Assembly (NCBI GenBank): GCA_021852345.1
Contig: JAJZNL010000032.1
Coordinates: 33,047-97,046, forward strand
From: Actinomycetes bacterium
GTDB taxonomy: Bacteria > Actinomycetota > Acidimicrobiia > Acidimicrobiales > JABEUL01
Direction of reading: 5' to 3'
DNA length: 64,000 nt
Shown here: piece after piece, positions 63,933 to 64,000 of the stretch
Numbering within the stretch: the stretch's first letter is position 1
Layout of the letters: every line of letters begins with the position of its first letter
Translations under genes and position numbers: made by a program
Notes under the pieces: model-generated
Told to the model about the DNA's origin: nothing
The model's input: the letters and a program-made list of their open reading frames with translations, nothing else
Database searches by the model: none

Positions 63933-64000
63933 TTAAGCGGCTAAATCAAAATGCGATTGTTCTATTAGAGCCTTAATTTCTTTATCGTATTGCCTGTAAC
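63933..64000 (-). CDS. C-terminal end of a gene running off the right edge
   Basis: Only this minus-strand frame is open to the edge. It reads YRQYDKEIKALIEQSHFDLAA and then a TAA at 63933-63935. The residue mix (charged helix, no rare pattern) looks like a real protein end, and a hairpin follows the stop. Too short to assign. Confidence 0.4.
   Translation of the reverse strand, partial: YRQYDKEIKALIEQSHFDLAA

Noticed and set aside
1..64000. CRISPR array, insertion sequence, prophage or replication origin
   Set aside because: No regularly spaced repeats, transposase, integrase, phage structural gene or DnaA-box cluster could be seen; the tandem repeats found have only two units.

Overview
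This AT-rich chromosomal window most likely comes from an actinobacterium, probably a low-GC member of the Acidimicrobiia. That placement is inferred from gene order and families, not from an rRNA. The supporting actinobacterial gene groups are: an ANTAR response regulator near polA and rpsA; miaB-miaA-dapF-hflX; a large GT2 followed by a DUF5719-type protein; a phosphomannomutase followed by a small Trm112-like protein and a SIS-type phosphosugar isomerase; a fabD/fabH/acpP/fabF cluster; and secreted proteins with the VIVDVxGYF repeat family. I see no phage, IS element, CRISPR array or rRNA. One tRNA, Leu(CAA), is present.

Layout. 1-11 kb is an envelope region: a propeller lipoprotein, GT-C and GT2 operon; a surface protein behind two good promoters; a second lipoprotein; and a giant secreted propeller/TIG/repeat protein broken by one in-frame stop. 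11-18 kb holds informational genes (rpsA, polA), a DtxR-type regulator and a PdtaR-like regulator with a small coiled-coil partner. 18-23 kb holds an OSBS-like enolase-superfamily enzyme and an ECF transporter whose putative S domain and two ATPases form one polypeptide. 23-30 kb is the type II fatty-acid cluster: fabD with a lipoyl-like tail, fabH, fabG, a dienelactone hydrolase, a DUF6295-like protein, acpP and fabF. 30-36.5 kb is the mannose-phosphate operon with a membrane protein fused to phosphomannomutase. ftsH follows on the + strand, then the GT2/DUF5719 pair and a small, apparently strongly expressed protein. 44-53 kb is one long minus-strand operon: miaB, miaA, dapF, hflX, dapC, dapD, a GT4 and a nucleotide-sugar reductase. 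53-64 kb holds endonuclease IV, a second cluster of GT-C, GT2 and propeller lipoproteins, an MFS transporter and the tail of one more gene.

How the genes work together. The strongest theme is mannose/deoxysugar activation and polyprenyl-phosphate-dependent envelope glycosylation. Sugar-phosphate enzymes (SIS isomerase, phosphomannomutase, RMD-like reductase) could feed DPM1-like GT2 enzymes, which could supply several GT-C membrane transferases. Related beta-propeller lipoproteins sit beside both GT2/GT-C clusters. This repeated lipoprotein/GT-C/GT2 association is the best candidate for an undescribed system here. Other notable points are the ECF and phosphomannomutase fusions, the FabD tail, a DtxR-family protein lacking a canonical primary-site ligand, and a long inverted repeat near 44 kb.
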